Source: Pedobacter sp. W3I1
Lineage (GTDB): Bacteria > Bacteroidota > Bacteroidia > Sphingobacteriales > Sphingobacteriaceae
Reading direction: 5' to 3'
Assembly: GCF_030816015.1 (NCBI RefSeq)
Contig: NZ_JAUSXN010000001.1
Location: 4,526,001 to 4,590,000 of the forward strand
Length of the DNA: 64,000 bases
The position numbers and the translations under genes are program-made. Shown here piece after piece: positions 35,252 to 44,800 of this stretch (position 1 is its first letter; each line of letters starts with the position of its first letter). Under the pieces are notes generated by a model, which did no database searches, was not told the origin of the DNA, and saw only the letters and a list, made by a program, of their open reading frames with translations.

Positions 35252-36385
35252 ATGTTACTAGAAAATAAAAAGGTTGCGATTATCGGCGGTGGACCCGTTG
35301 GGCTGACAATGGCCAGATTACTACAGCAAAAAGGTAGCCATGTAGCTGTCTACGAAAGAGATTCAAATCCCCTTTCCCGTATTTGGGGTGGAACGTTAGA
35401 CCTCCACAAACATTCAGGCCAAAAAGCTATGAAAATGGCAGGATTATTAGAAGAATATTACAGGGTCGCATTACCTATGGGTATTAATGTTACTGATAAA
35501 AATGGTACAATCATCTATAGTAAGACACCAACTACCGAAAACAAGTTTGAGAATCCTGAAATTAACCGGAACGACTTACGTAAACTATTGATTGGTAGCT
35601 TAAAACCCGAGACCGTATTTTGGGATAATAAGATTCTGGAGGTAAAAGTATACAATGGAAAATGGTTATTGCACGTGGAGGACAAACCGTATACAACGGC
35701 AGATGTTGTGATCGTAGCCAATGGGGGAATGTCGAAAATAAGAAGATACGTCACTGATGCCGAGCCCGAGGAAACCGGAACCTACATCATTCAGGGAGAT
35801 GTTGATAATCCGGAAATCAACTGTTCCGAATTTTACAAACTGTGTAATGGAAACCGGCTGATGTGCGCAGATAACGGCACTTTAATAGTAGCCAATCCGT
35901 ACAATAACGGCGTGCTGACCTATGGCATAATATTAAGAAAACCGGAAGGATATCAAAATATCAACCATGTAAACTTTGGGAGCCCTAATAACATTCGTCG
36001 ATTTCTCACTGAAAAATTCCATGGATGGAACCAAACGTTTCGTGAACTGATTAATGCAACAACATTTTACGCAGTACTGCATACAAGAAAATTGCCGTTA
36101 GATCAACCCTGGAAAAATAACCGTCCCCTACCTATAACGCTTATTGGCGATGCGGCGCATCTTATGCCACCTTTTGCCGGCCAGGGCGTAAATTCAGGAT
36201 TGATGGACGCCTTGATTTTATCGGATAACCTGACAGATGGAAAATTTGAAACAATAGAAGCAGCGGTCAGTGATTATGAAGAACAAATGTTTAATTACGC
36301 AGCAGAAGCACAAAAAGCATCTAGCGAAAACGAAATGGAAATGCGTTCTCCCAACTTTTCTTTCCAAAAACTCCTTCATTTATAA
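35252..36385 (+). CDS. TetX-type flavin-dependent monooxygenase, 377 aa
   Basis: An FAD monooxygenase with VAIIGGGPVGLTMARLLQQK (dinucleotide fold), YERD, GGTLDLHKHSGQKAMKMAGL, NPEINRNDLRKLLI, and IGDAAHLMPPFAGQGVNSGL. The order and wording follow TetX, the tetracycline-hydroxylating enzyme of Bacteroidota, over the full length including the C-terminal NEMEM segment. From memory of TetX, glutamine, arginine (GNRLM), asparagine, phenylalanine (PPFAGQG) and methionine contacts are kept, but the substrate histidine (GALHFGI in TetX) is a threonine here (GVLTYGI) and a phenylalanine is a valine. Tetracycline activity is therefore uncertain. Start at 35252 matches the Rossmann motif. Confidence 0.85.
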   Translation: MLLENKKVAIIGGGPVGLTMARLLQQKGSHVAVYERDSNPLSRIWGGTLDLHKHSGQKAMKMAGLLEEYYRVALPMGINVTDKNGTIIYSKTPTTENKFENPEINRNDLRKLLIGSLKPETVFWDNKILEVKVYNGKWLLHVEDKPYTTADVVIVANGGMSKIRRYVTDAEPEETGTYIIQGDVDNPEINCSEFYKLCNGNRLMCADNGTLIVANPYNNGVLTYGIILRKPEGYQNINHVNFGSPNNIRRFLTEKFHGWNQTFRELINATTFYAVLHTRKLPLDQPWKNNRPLPITLIGDAAHLMPPFAGQGVNSGLMDALILSDNLTDGKFETIEAAVSDYEEQMFNYAAEAQKASSENEMEMRSPNFSFQKLLHL

Positions 36386-36497
36386 TGAAGTGAAACACTA
36401 GAATGGCGCAAACCAGAAAAGCCTGAGATGATTTTCTACATCCCGAAAACGGATAATAACGTAAAGACCGTCTGAAAATTAGCCTTTCAAACAAGAC

Positions 36498-36966
36498 TTA
36501 AGCATGGCCGAGCTGATCGTTCCAGCCCTCGTAGGCCTGTATACCTTCGCGTACTGCATGCAGTGCAGGAAGATCGAGCAGGCAGCCCTGGCTTTCACAA
36601 TGCGCATGATCTTTCTCGTCTAACAGAATGGTGCCGATCACTTCGCCGTTTTTTGCTATTTCATACCGGGCATTTCCCACCGGGCGGATGTCGTAAAATT
36701 TCCCTTTGCCTTAGCACCTTCAATAGCTTTTACAGTATATTTCTCTCCAGTGTCTGCATTTTCCAAATATGCTTTATCGCTGAACGTCGCCACCATTTTG
36801 GTAAAAAGTTGATCTTAACGTCAACAATAGTCGCAGTATCTTCCAGGATGATATTAGCAATACGGTAAATACCTGTATTGGTAAATTCAATTTGGGGATT
36901 GTTAATGGTTTGTGACTTTGTAATAAATACAATGAGCGATAAAACGAGAGCGATGTAGTATTTTAT
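36498..36966 (-). pseudogene. Exported protein gene with two single-base deletions and a lost start
   Basis: Joined across two frame breaks this encodes a signal peptide (KYYIALVLSLIVFITKSQT), then EFTNTGIYRIANIILEDTAT, KAYLENADTGEKYTVKAIEG, and KNGEVIGTILLDEKDHAHCE. Adding one G near 36792 and one A near 36697 restores one frame of about 156 residues. The codon at the expected start is ATA. The N-terminal part resembles the leading domain of Bacteroidota thioredoxin-like exported proteins. The fragment 36389-36471 on the other strand also looks coding but has no start. Confidence 0.7.
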
Positions 36967-37095
36967 GGAATGGTGATAATTGGGTTATAAATATTTTTGA
37001 TACAATCTTTGAACGCTTTATGCGTGCAACTTTAAACCTAAACGAGAACAGCGTTTATTACTTTTGTTTTGTGAGACTATTAAGCCTTACCCGGG

Positions 37096-37559
37096 TTAGC
37101 CTTTTTCCAGGTCAATATTTTCTTTTAACTTAAGTAATTCTTCTTTCGTAAATTTTCCGGTCATACTCATTTTGTTTCCGGAAAATTCACCAAATATTGT
37201 TGAAACTTGAATCAATTTGGAATTGATTACAAGTCCCATCTCCCGTCTTGCTCCAAAACCACCGGATAACGATGCAAGTTTTACGCTTGCCTCATTATCC
37301 AGGGTAAAATTTAGTATTGGATTATCCTTATTACTGTATCTTGCGGTAGCGAGTTCTACACTTACTATATGATGAATTGATATAAAAATATTCTTTTCAA
37401 TTTTATATATTTTGTCAGATTTATCTAAATTATTGAAATTGAATTTTTATTATCCGTTATTAAATACCATCCAGATGGTAAGCTGCTTTTAGGATTTAAA
37501 CTTAGCACATTACTGGATGAAATGATAATAATGACTATAATATTAACAATTGTTTTCAT
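37096..37559 (-). pseudogene. Small exported SecD-like (P1 head) protein, frameshifted
   Basis: The start piece has an ATG at 37559, a hydrophobic signal (IVNIIVIIIISSSNVLS) and LPSGWYLITDNKN. The frame then shifts near 37445; the next frame reads FNFNNLDKSDKIYKIEKNIF, ILNFTLDNEASVKLASLSG, LVINSKLIQVSTIFGEFSG and MTGKFTKEELLKLKENIDL to a TAA at 37096. The second part resembles the SecD periplasmic P1-head fold found in small exported proteins. One base in the A5 run would restore it, giving about 154 residues. Confidence 0.7.
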
Positions 37560-37762
37560 ACTCCTAATATAACTATTAAATAGCTTTGCCAATCATGCCA
37601 GGCTAGATATACTCATCATCGTGTCTCGAGATTTAATTCTTTTAATTACCCACTTCGCTTTTGGATGTTTCTGTTGTGCGCCTAATACCAAATCTATCTG
37701 TCTATCCCTGCGGTCCCTTATACTGTGATGCTGTCCAGGGGCTATCTTTTCGCAATGAGCAG

Positions 37763-38518
37763 CTAGGATTTCAGCCCAAGCTTTTGCATTAGTTGCTCTT
37801 TTTTTGATCGGGATACACTTAAAGAGTCTCCATTATTCATAATGAGATAGGCCCCATCCACTTTTTTAAACTGGCTGATCTGGCGCAGATTTACCAGGTA
37901 TGAATGATGGATTCTAGCGAACAGATGATCCGGGAATGTAGGCTCTAGCTCACCGAGCTGTTTAGAGAGCAGAATGGTTTTTCCGTTGCTGAGCACAATT
38001 AAAGTATAGGCGCCGTCCGCCTTGCAGTACAAAATATCGCCCAAAGCAATAAAATCATACCCATCTCGCATTGGTAACGCGATTTTTTGCTGTTCGACAG
38101 CCATTTTTTGATTTTCGAGCAAATTATCAACGTGACGGATCTGATCATTTTCGCTACTTAACAGACGTGTGGCACGGTCAACAGCCTGTTTCAATTCTAC
38201 CCGATCGATTGGCTTAAGCAGATAATCGATCGCACTGGCCCTTAATGCCTTAATCGCAAACTGTTGGTAAGCCGTGCTAAAAATAACATGCGGAATGCGC
38301 GAACTGTCTAACAGCTGCAGCATTTCGAAACCATTCATTACTGGCATCTCTACATCTAAAAATATCAGTTCGGGGCGATGCTCATTAATGGCCATAATTC
38401 CGGCCTTTGCCGAAGTACAGGTGGCCACCACATCGATTTCCGGGCAAAATTTTACCAGATCGTTTTCAAGTGCTTTAATGCAATGAAGTTCATCGTCAAT
38501 AAGGATCGTTTTAATCAT
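37763..38518 (-). CDS. LytTR-family response regulator, 251 aa
   Basis: Receiver domain with LIDDELH, the phospho-acceptor in LIFLDVEMPVMNG, FSTAYQQFAIKAL and AIDYLLKPIDRVEL; then LytTR DNA-binding domain with ALGDILYCKADGAY, LFARIHHSYLVNLRQI and SLSVSRSKKEQLM. Its ATG overlaps the end of the sensor kinase gene by eight bases, so the two are translated together. The divergent adhesin gene 3 kb away is a likely target. Confidence 0.92.
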   Translation of the reverse strand: MIKTILIDDELHCIKALENDLVKFCPEIDVVATCTSAKAGIMAINEHRPELIFLDVEMPVMNGFEMLQLLDSSRIPHVIFSTAYQQFAIKALRASAIDYLLKPIDRVELKQAVDRATRLLSSENDQIRHVDNLLENQKMAVEQQKIALPMRDGYDFIALGDILYCKADGAYTLIVLSNGKTILLSKQLGELEPTFPDHLFARIHHSYLVNLRQISQFKKVDGAYLIMNNGDSLSVSRSKKEQLMQKLGLKS

Positions 38519-41500
38519 GGGGCAATTTGAATCGTAGTTTTACCAAGGTTCCTATCGGGTTGTTATTTTTATCTTTTTTATCGATTACCTCAATAGAGGC
38601 AGCATTGGCGTTAATTTGATTGTGTAAATTAATGCGGTCTTCAACCAATTGCAAGCCTTTAGATTGATGCCTAATGTTTTTTGCAACGGCTTCCCTTCCA
38701 ACACCGTTATCGTCTATCGTACATTCGATCACATCGAGGTTTTGAAATACATTAATCAAAATATCGCCGCCATCGGCCAAAGGAAGCACGCCATGCCAAA
38801 TGGCATTCTCAATAAAAGGTTGGAGGATCAATGGCGGAACCAAGATTTCATGCAGTGGGGCATTCTCATCTACAATAAACCTACAATTAAGCTTATCTGC
38901 AAACCTTAGCGACTCCAATTGTACATACAATTTACAGGTTTCCAATTCTTCATACAGGCTGATCTCTCCCTTCGCATTGTTTAATTGGCCCCTGATCAGC
39001 CTGGCAAAAGTAGTGAGGTAATCTATAGCATGCTGCTTATCGTCTTCTTGCATCAATGCTTTAATAGAATTCAAACAGTTGAAGATAAAGTGCGGATTCA
39101 TTTGAGATCGAAGCGCTTGTGCCTCTAAGCGCATAATATCTTGTTCGATTTTATGTTTCTCCTGTTCTTTTCTTCTAATGTTTTTAATGCGTTGTCTTAC
39201 GATAAAGTAAGCTGTAATTCCTACGGTAGTCACCATAACAATTACAAACCACCATGTGCCCCACCATGGAGGGGTAATAATGACAGTTAAGGTTTTTGTT
39301 TTTGGGCTCCAAAGGCCTGCGGTATTGGTTACATTAATTTTTAAGGTATAGCGGCCAGGGGGAATGTTGGTGTAGGTGAGGGAATTGTCGCCCGCTGAAT
39401 TTACCCATTGTTCATCAAAGCCTGCAAGCTCATAGCGATAGCGGAGTTTCTCGGGAATATTATACTCATCGGCTGCAAAATTTAAAATCAGGGAATTTTG
39501 GTTATAAGGCAGTCTAATTTCAGTCAGGCTATTAATGGCCTGTTTAAACGGAGAGCCTGCCAAACCGAAATCGGCAGGCTTGTTATTGATACTAACCCCC
39601 GTCAACGTAGGCATTGGAACAAAATGGTCGCTTGCAACCTTTTTAGGGTCGAAAACTGTGTAGCCGTTCGTGCCGCCGAAAGCTAATTTCCCATCAGGCA
39701 GACTGAAAAAATGAAACCGGTTAAACTCGTCAAGGGCAAGTCCATCAAGCATGGTGAAACTTTGTACCGCTTTTGTTCGGGAATTGAATGAGAAAATGCC
39801 TTTGTTCGAGCTGCACCAGAAGGTTTCCGGGTCTGTGGCGATAATAGCATAGATGGTATTGTTCGGGAGATCGTCTTGTGTGGTGTAAGTTTGGTATTTA
39901 TGCGTCTGCTTGTTGAATTTAATGAGGCCACCGCCCAATGAACCAATCCATAGGTATCTCTTGTCTTTTGGATCTTCGATCATATGGGTAAGTTCGATGC
40001 TCGGAAGCTCGTCTATAAAATGCTTGCTGAGCTTCGTTCGCATATTATAATAAACCAGTCCTAAAGTTGTACTGATCCAGAAATCATCTTCCCCGTCGAT
40101 TAAAAATGCTGCAACATCATGCCGAAGCTCCATGTTCTTGGCTGGAATTTTAGCGAAAGGGGTGGCAAGTTGTTTGGTAGTATCAAGCAACAGGGGGCGG
40201 AGAAAATAATCGAGCCCCCACAGTTTACCAGATGCGCTAAGGGCGATTTGGCCAATAGCGTAGTTTGGAAAATTACCCTGAAATTTCCAGGTTTGGATAT
40301 TGAATTTTCCTTGTCTATAATAGGCGATCTGCTGATAGTTAGTTTTATCGATACGGGCGGCAAGAATCCAAATTTTTCGATTCCTCTTTTCTTCCAGCCA
40401 ACGAAAGAGGTAGGAGTCGGTAGGACTTATAAAGTTTCTTGTGGTCCATGCGGTGTTGCCATTAAGATGGTTAGTGAGCAGATCTGTTGCAAAATTCTTC
40501 TGATACCGAAACTGGGGCATCCGTTGCAGGCGCATATCGAATAATTGCAGGCCGTAACCGTTGGTTCCCCTCCATAAAACTCCAGATCGGTCTATCAAAA
40601 TGTTAACCGTATTTTGATTTTTTTGGGAGAGTTCGCGCCAAACGAGAAGCTTGTTCTTTAAATTGAGCTTATAGATCTTACCTATATAATCAAAGTACAG
40701 ATTGCCATATTGATCAGCTGCCCATGCTGGGGGACGATTTAAATTGATTATTGGGAGCGTGATATAAATAAACGAGTTTAACTTTTTGTTATAAATTGTA
40801 ATTCGACCCTTGGTGAAAATAATGACATCGCCGTTGCGCCTGCAAACTGGCATATTATTTACCTCCAGTATGGGACGCTGCTTTACATGAAGCCCGTAGG
40901 TAATTGTCTTCAAGACTTTCAATGCCGTGCTCACATATGCCAGTTTAGTTTGATTAACCAAAACCACTTGATCTTCGTTTGCAGCGATCCCGGTTATTGG
41001 AGAGCCTGTTAAATTGAATTCTTTTTCGGTATAATACCTTACACTACGTTTATGCAGGTTAACCAAATAAAGGCCGCCCTTATTGCATAAAACCCAATAA
41101 TTCAGTGCTGCGTCTCGTACTACTGAAGAGCCACCCTTAATGTTAAGGAACAACTGTTGATATGCGGGATGTTTGGTAAGGTGAAAAATTTGCTCGGTAT
41201 AGGTGTTCAGGATATCCATGTGTCCGTTAGCATAGGCAATCCAAAGCTGGTCAGCGTTGTCTAGCGAAAAACCAATAATCACGCTAGCCAAGAGCGTGTT
41301 CGGGTCATTTTTAACGTTCTTAAAAACCTTAAATTTTTTGCCGTCGTACCTCGCTAATCCGTCCTTGGTACCGATCCAAATAAAGCCTTGCCGATCTTGG
41401 GCGAGCCCGCTGATAAAAGATTGTGGAAGTCCGTTATTAACATTGAGTTCCCGGTAACCAGACGAGCTGGATTGGGCGGTAGCAATAACCGAAAAAAAAG

Positions 41501-41555
41501 CTAAAAAAATCAGCTGATTTATCAATATCCACTTCAGTTTTAAGGGCCTAAACAT
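38511..41555 (-). CDS. Two-component sensor with periplasmic propeller and LytS kinase, 1014 aa
   Basis: A signal peptide (ending VIATAQ near 28) precedes Reg_prop blades forming one or two beta propellers (to about residue 660; for example LAQDRQGFIWIGTKDGLARY and YLWIGSLGGGLIKFN). A Y_Y_Y domain (RYRYELAGFDEQWVNSAGDN) sits before one membrane helix (about 765-790). The His_kinase domain has MNPHFIFNCLNSIKALMQED (His near 818) and LQPFIENAIWHGV. Similar hybrid sensors in Bacteroidota detect glycans. Start ATG at 41555 (an upstream TTG is less likely). Confidence 0.9.
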   Translation of the reverse strand: MFRPLKLKWILINQLIFLAFFSVIATAQSSSSGYRELNVNNGLPQSFISGLAQDRQGFIWIGTKDGLARYDGKKFKVFKNVKNDPNTLLASVIIGFSLDNADQLWIAYANGHMDILNTYTEQIFHLTKHPAYQQLFLNIKGGSSVVRDAALNYWVLCNKGGLYLVNLHKRSVRYYTEKEFNLTGSPITGIAANEDQVVLVNQTKLAYVSTALKVLKTITYGLHVKQRPILEVNNMPVCRRNGDVIIFTKGRITIYNKKLNSFIYITLPIINLNRPPAWAADQYGNLYFDYIGKIYKLNLKNKLLVWRELSQKNQNTVNILIDRSGVLWRGTNGYGLQLFDMRLQRMPQFRYQKNFATDLLTNHLNGNTAWTTRNFISPTDSYLFRWLEEKRNRKIWILAARIDKTNYQQIAYYRQGKFNIQTWKFQGNFPNYAIGQIALSASGKLWGLDYFLRPLLLDTTKQLATPFAKIPAKNMELRHDVAAFLIDGEDDFWISTTLGLVYYNMRTKLSKHFIDELPSIELTHMIEDPKDKRYLWIGSLGGGLIKFNKQTHKYQTYTTQDDLPNNTIYAIIATDPETFWCSSNKGIFSFNSRTKAVQSFTMLDGLALDEFNRFHFFSLPDGKLAFGGTNGYTVFDPKKVASDHFVPMPTLTGVSINNKPADFGLAGSPFKQAINSLTEIRLPYNQNSLILNFAADEYNIPEKLRYRYELAGFDEQWVNSAGDNSLTYTNIPPGRYTLKINVTNTAGLWSPKTKTLTVIITPPWWGTWWFVIVMVTTVGITAYFIVRQRIKNIRRKEQEKHKIEQDIMRLEAQALRSQMNPHFIFNCLNSIKALMQEDDKQHAIDYLTTFARLIRGQLNNAKGEISLYEELETCKLYVQLESLRFADKLNCRFIVDENAPLHEILVPPLILQPFIENAIWHGVLPLADGGDILINVFQNLDVIECTIDDNGVGREAVAKNIRHQSKGLQLVEDRINLHNQINANAASIEVIDKKDKNNNPIGTLVKLRFKLPHD

Positions 41556-41844
41556 CTGGGCCAATATAAATATTTAATTTATTCTTTTGTTTGTGTGCCC
41601 CCTAAAAGGATTTATCATACCACTTATATACTCATATTGTTAGGTTATAGGTTGAGACTAACCATTGGTAACCTTCCCCATCCAATAGGGGTGATAATAC
41701 TTAATTTTAGCTCCAATTACGTAGACCGCAGAAAAGATAATGGTGATATCAATCTCAAAGTATACCTGTATTTTAAGAAAGGTTGACCTATCGGAGTTAA
41801 ACAATACCTAATTGCTTATGTCGTAAATTCTACAATCACCCCCT
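41556..41844. other. Divergent gap between sensor kinase and adhesin
   Basis: It should hold both promoters. No full consensus promoter is seen. A short open frame at 41595-41786 has no coding signal that I trust. Confidence 0.45.
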
Positions 41845-44800
41845 ATGAAAATTCGCACTCATTTTTTATTTACCCAGTTTGTACATAACTTTTTCGCGTT
41901 CCTTTCCAACTTCCAGAAAAAACCGCGACTGTTGTTCATTTTATTGATTTTTGTTGGTACCAGTGCCAGGGCCCAGCTTACTGTTACCAGTCGGTCGCCA
42001 GTGCGAAATACCAACATCGCCACGCCGGCGGGGAACATCGTACTCAACTTTAATGGTAATTTCCCAGTTGGCACCGCGGGTGATCTGCGTGTTTTCTCTG
42101 CTGAAAGTGGCGGTCGTAAAACCGGCGCGGCAAGCAGTGGTGGCTCTAATATACTTACTTTTAATCCCGCCACTAATTTCAAACCGGGAGAATTGGTGAA
42201 TGTAACCGTTCCCTCAAGTATATTGGGAGCCGGGAAAAAAGAAGTCTATCAATTCAGAGCTGCAGCCCGTTCAGGACCTGGTACTTTCCAACTTAACTCT
42301 ACTTTTACAGTAGGTGCGGGACCCCTTTCATTGGCGCCAGGTGACGTGGATGGCGATGGTGATCTTGACATTGTAAGCTCAACTTATGGTGCTTCGAGCG
42401 CTAGCCTGCGCCTCAATAATGGTAGCGGCAGCTTCAGTGGGAACATCGAGATCCCACTCGGATCACAACCACAAGCAGTTAAACTGGCCGATCTGGATGG
42501 TGATGGCGACCTGGACCTGATCAGTGCAAACCGTGATAATTTGGCCACAGCGGTAAGCGTGCGCTTTAATAACGGCACTGGCACATTTGGCGGGGGATTG
42601 GACTATGCAATGTCGGGAATTGGCTACGATGTAACCCTAGGTGATGTGGATGGGGATGGTGACCTCGACTTAGCAGCATCGTTGGCGAATATGGTCAGCA
42701 TCAGGCTTAACGATGGCAATGGCCATTTCAGTGGCGGCAGCGATTTTATAAGTTTAAATAATGCCCAGGTGGTTCTTTCCGACATGGATAGCGATGGCGA
42801 CTTGGATGTGGCGTTCGCCACGCAGGCTTCGAAGCTGATCGTGCGCTTTAACGATGGCTCCGGCGTCTTTTCCGGTACTGCAGAATATGCTAGCACTAAC
42901 TACCACGTCACCGCCGGTGACGTCGATGGTGATGGTGACATCGACCTCCTTACATCGGGCCAGGGTATCGGTGGTATCTTGCTGTTTCGCAACAACGGTA
43001 TCGGATCACTTAGCAGCAACACCCTAAATACTGCTTTAGATAATGCTTTTAGCGCAACACTGGCAGATATCGATGGCGATGGCGACCTGGACGTACTGTC
43101 GGGAAGCTTTGAAAATAAGAATGCACTGCAAGTGTTAAAGAACGACGGCACCGGTGCATTTGGCGCTGGAACACGTTACGGAAATCGAGGATTGACGGTA
43201 GCTACTGGCGATATGGATAATGATGGCGATATCGATGTTTTACATGGCGACTTTAATGGATCAAGCGGAACAACCGTGAGTGTACTTCTTAGTATTGAGG
43301 CACCGGTCATTACAGCGTTCACACCTATAAGCACGGTTGCTGGTGCAAACGTGACCATTACCGGCACCGGGTTTAGTACTACCCCGACAAACAATGTGGT
43401 CTTTTTTGGGGCTACACAGGCAACGGTAAGTGGGGCGAACACCAGTGGTACCAGCTTAATTGTAACCGTTCCCGCAGGAGCAACGCATGCGCCCATTACT
43501 GTTTTAAACACGGGAACACACCTTGGGGCTTATAGCCCAAAGCTTTTCCTGCCGGTTTTCTCACCTGGTAAAGCGAGCATTTCTCCCGCCGACCTCGGAC
43601 CCAGGATAACATTACCTGCAGGAACACAGCCCCGGTTTGTAGCTATTGCAGATTTAAATGCCGACAGTAAGCCCGAGTTAATTGTGGTAAACCAGGGTAG
43701 TCGCTTCATCTCGGTATTCAAAAGTTCAGGAGCTGCTGGCACCCTGGTTTTCGATACCAAAATCGACTTTCTTGTCGGCTTACTGCCCCTTTCGATTAAG
43801 ATAGCTGACATCGATGGCGATGGCAGGCCAGACCTTGTGGTTGCAAATGGCGGCAGTGTGTCCGCATCGGTGCTGCTCAATACCAGCACTGCAGGGAGCA
43901 TAAGCTTCGCCCCTAGAGCAGATTTCCCCGTAACCGCTTCTCATGTAGGGATGGGTATCGGCGATCTTGACGGCGACGGTAAACCCGACCTTGTGGTGCC
44001 TAACAACAACATGGATATTCTAACCATTTTAAGAAATACGAGCAGCCCTGGCGTGGCGTCTTTTGCGCCTCCCATAACCCTTACAGCGGGCAACTACCCC
44101 GCCCTAGTTGAAGTTAACGATTTAGATGGCGACGGTAAAGCGGATTTAGCAGTAACAAATAGCAATTCAAACGACCTCTCTATCTTTAGAAACACCAGTA
44201 CACCTGGTCTTATCACATTCGGCGCTCCCATTAACCTGGCTACAGGCACAACACCCTATGGCTTGAGCAGCGGCGATCTTAACGGCGATGGAAGGATCGA
44301 TCTGGCTGTTGCTAATACAGGCTCTGCTACAATATCAGTGTTCGTTAACACAAGCCTCCCCGGTGTAATGGCCTTTGCCGGTAAGGCTGATTTTGCTACC
44401 GCAGTAGATCCATTTTCTGTTGCGATAGCTGACATTAACGGTGATGGCAGGCCGGAGCTAGTTTCGGCTAACCGCAGTTCAGATAACATTTCCGTACTTC
44501 GCAATACTGGCACCCTCGCTTCTTTTCCTCGCTTAGATTTTGTTACCGGAAGCAACCCCCAGGGTTTGGCCATGGGCGATCTTGACGCTGATGGGCGACC
44601 AGAAGTAGTTGTCACCGACTACCAGGCAAACACGATTTCAGTATTCCGGAACAACGCGTTTCCGCTGGACATAACCGGCGTAAGTCCGCCCAAAAACGAG
44701 CAAAACGCACCCCGGGCCAGCAATGTGGTTGCAACGTTCAACAAACCCTTAACTACCGATGCGGCAAGCCTTGGTGCTATCAAAGTATTTTCAAATCAGC

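Noticed and set aside
41595..41786. Short open frame in the divergent promoter gap
   Set aside because: No coding signal and lies where both promoters must be.
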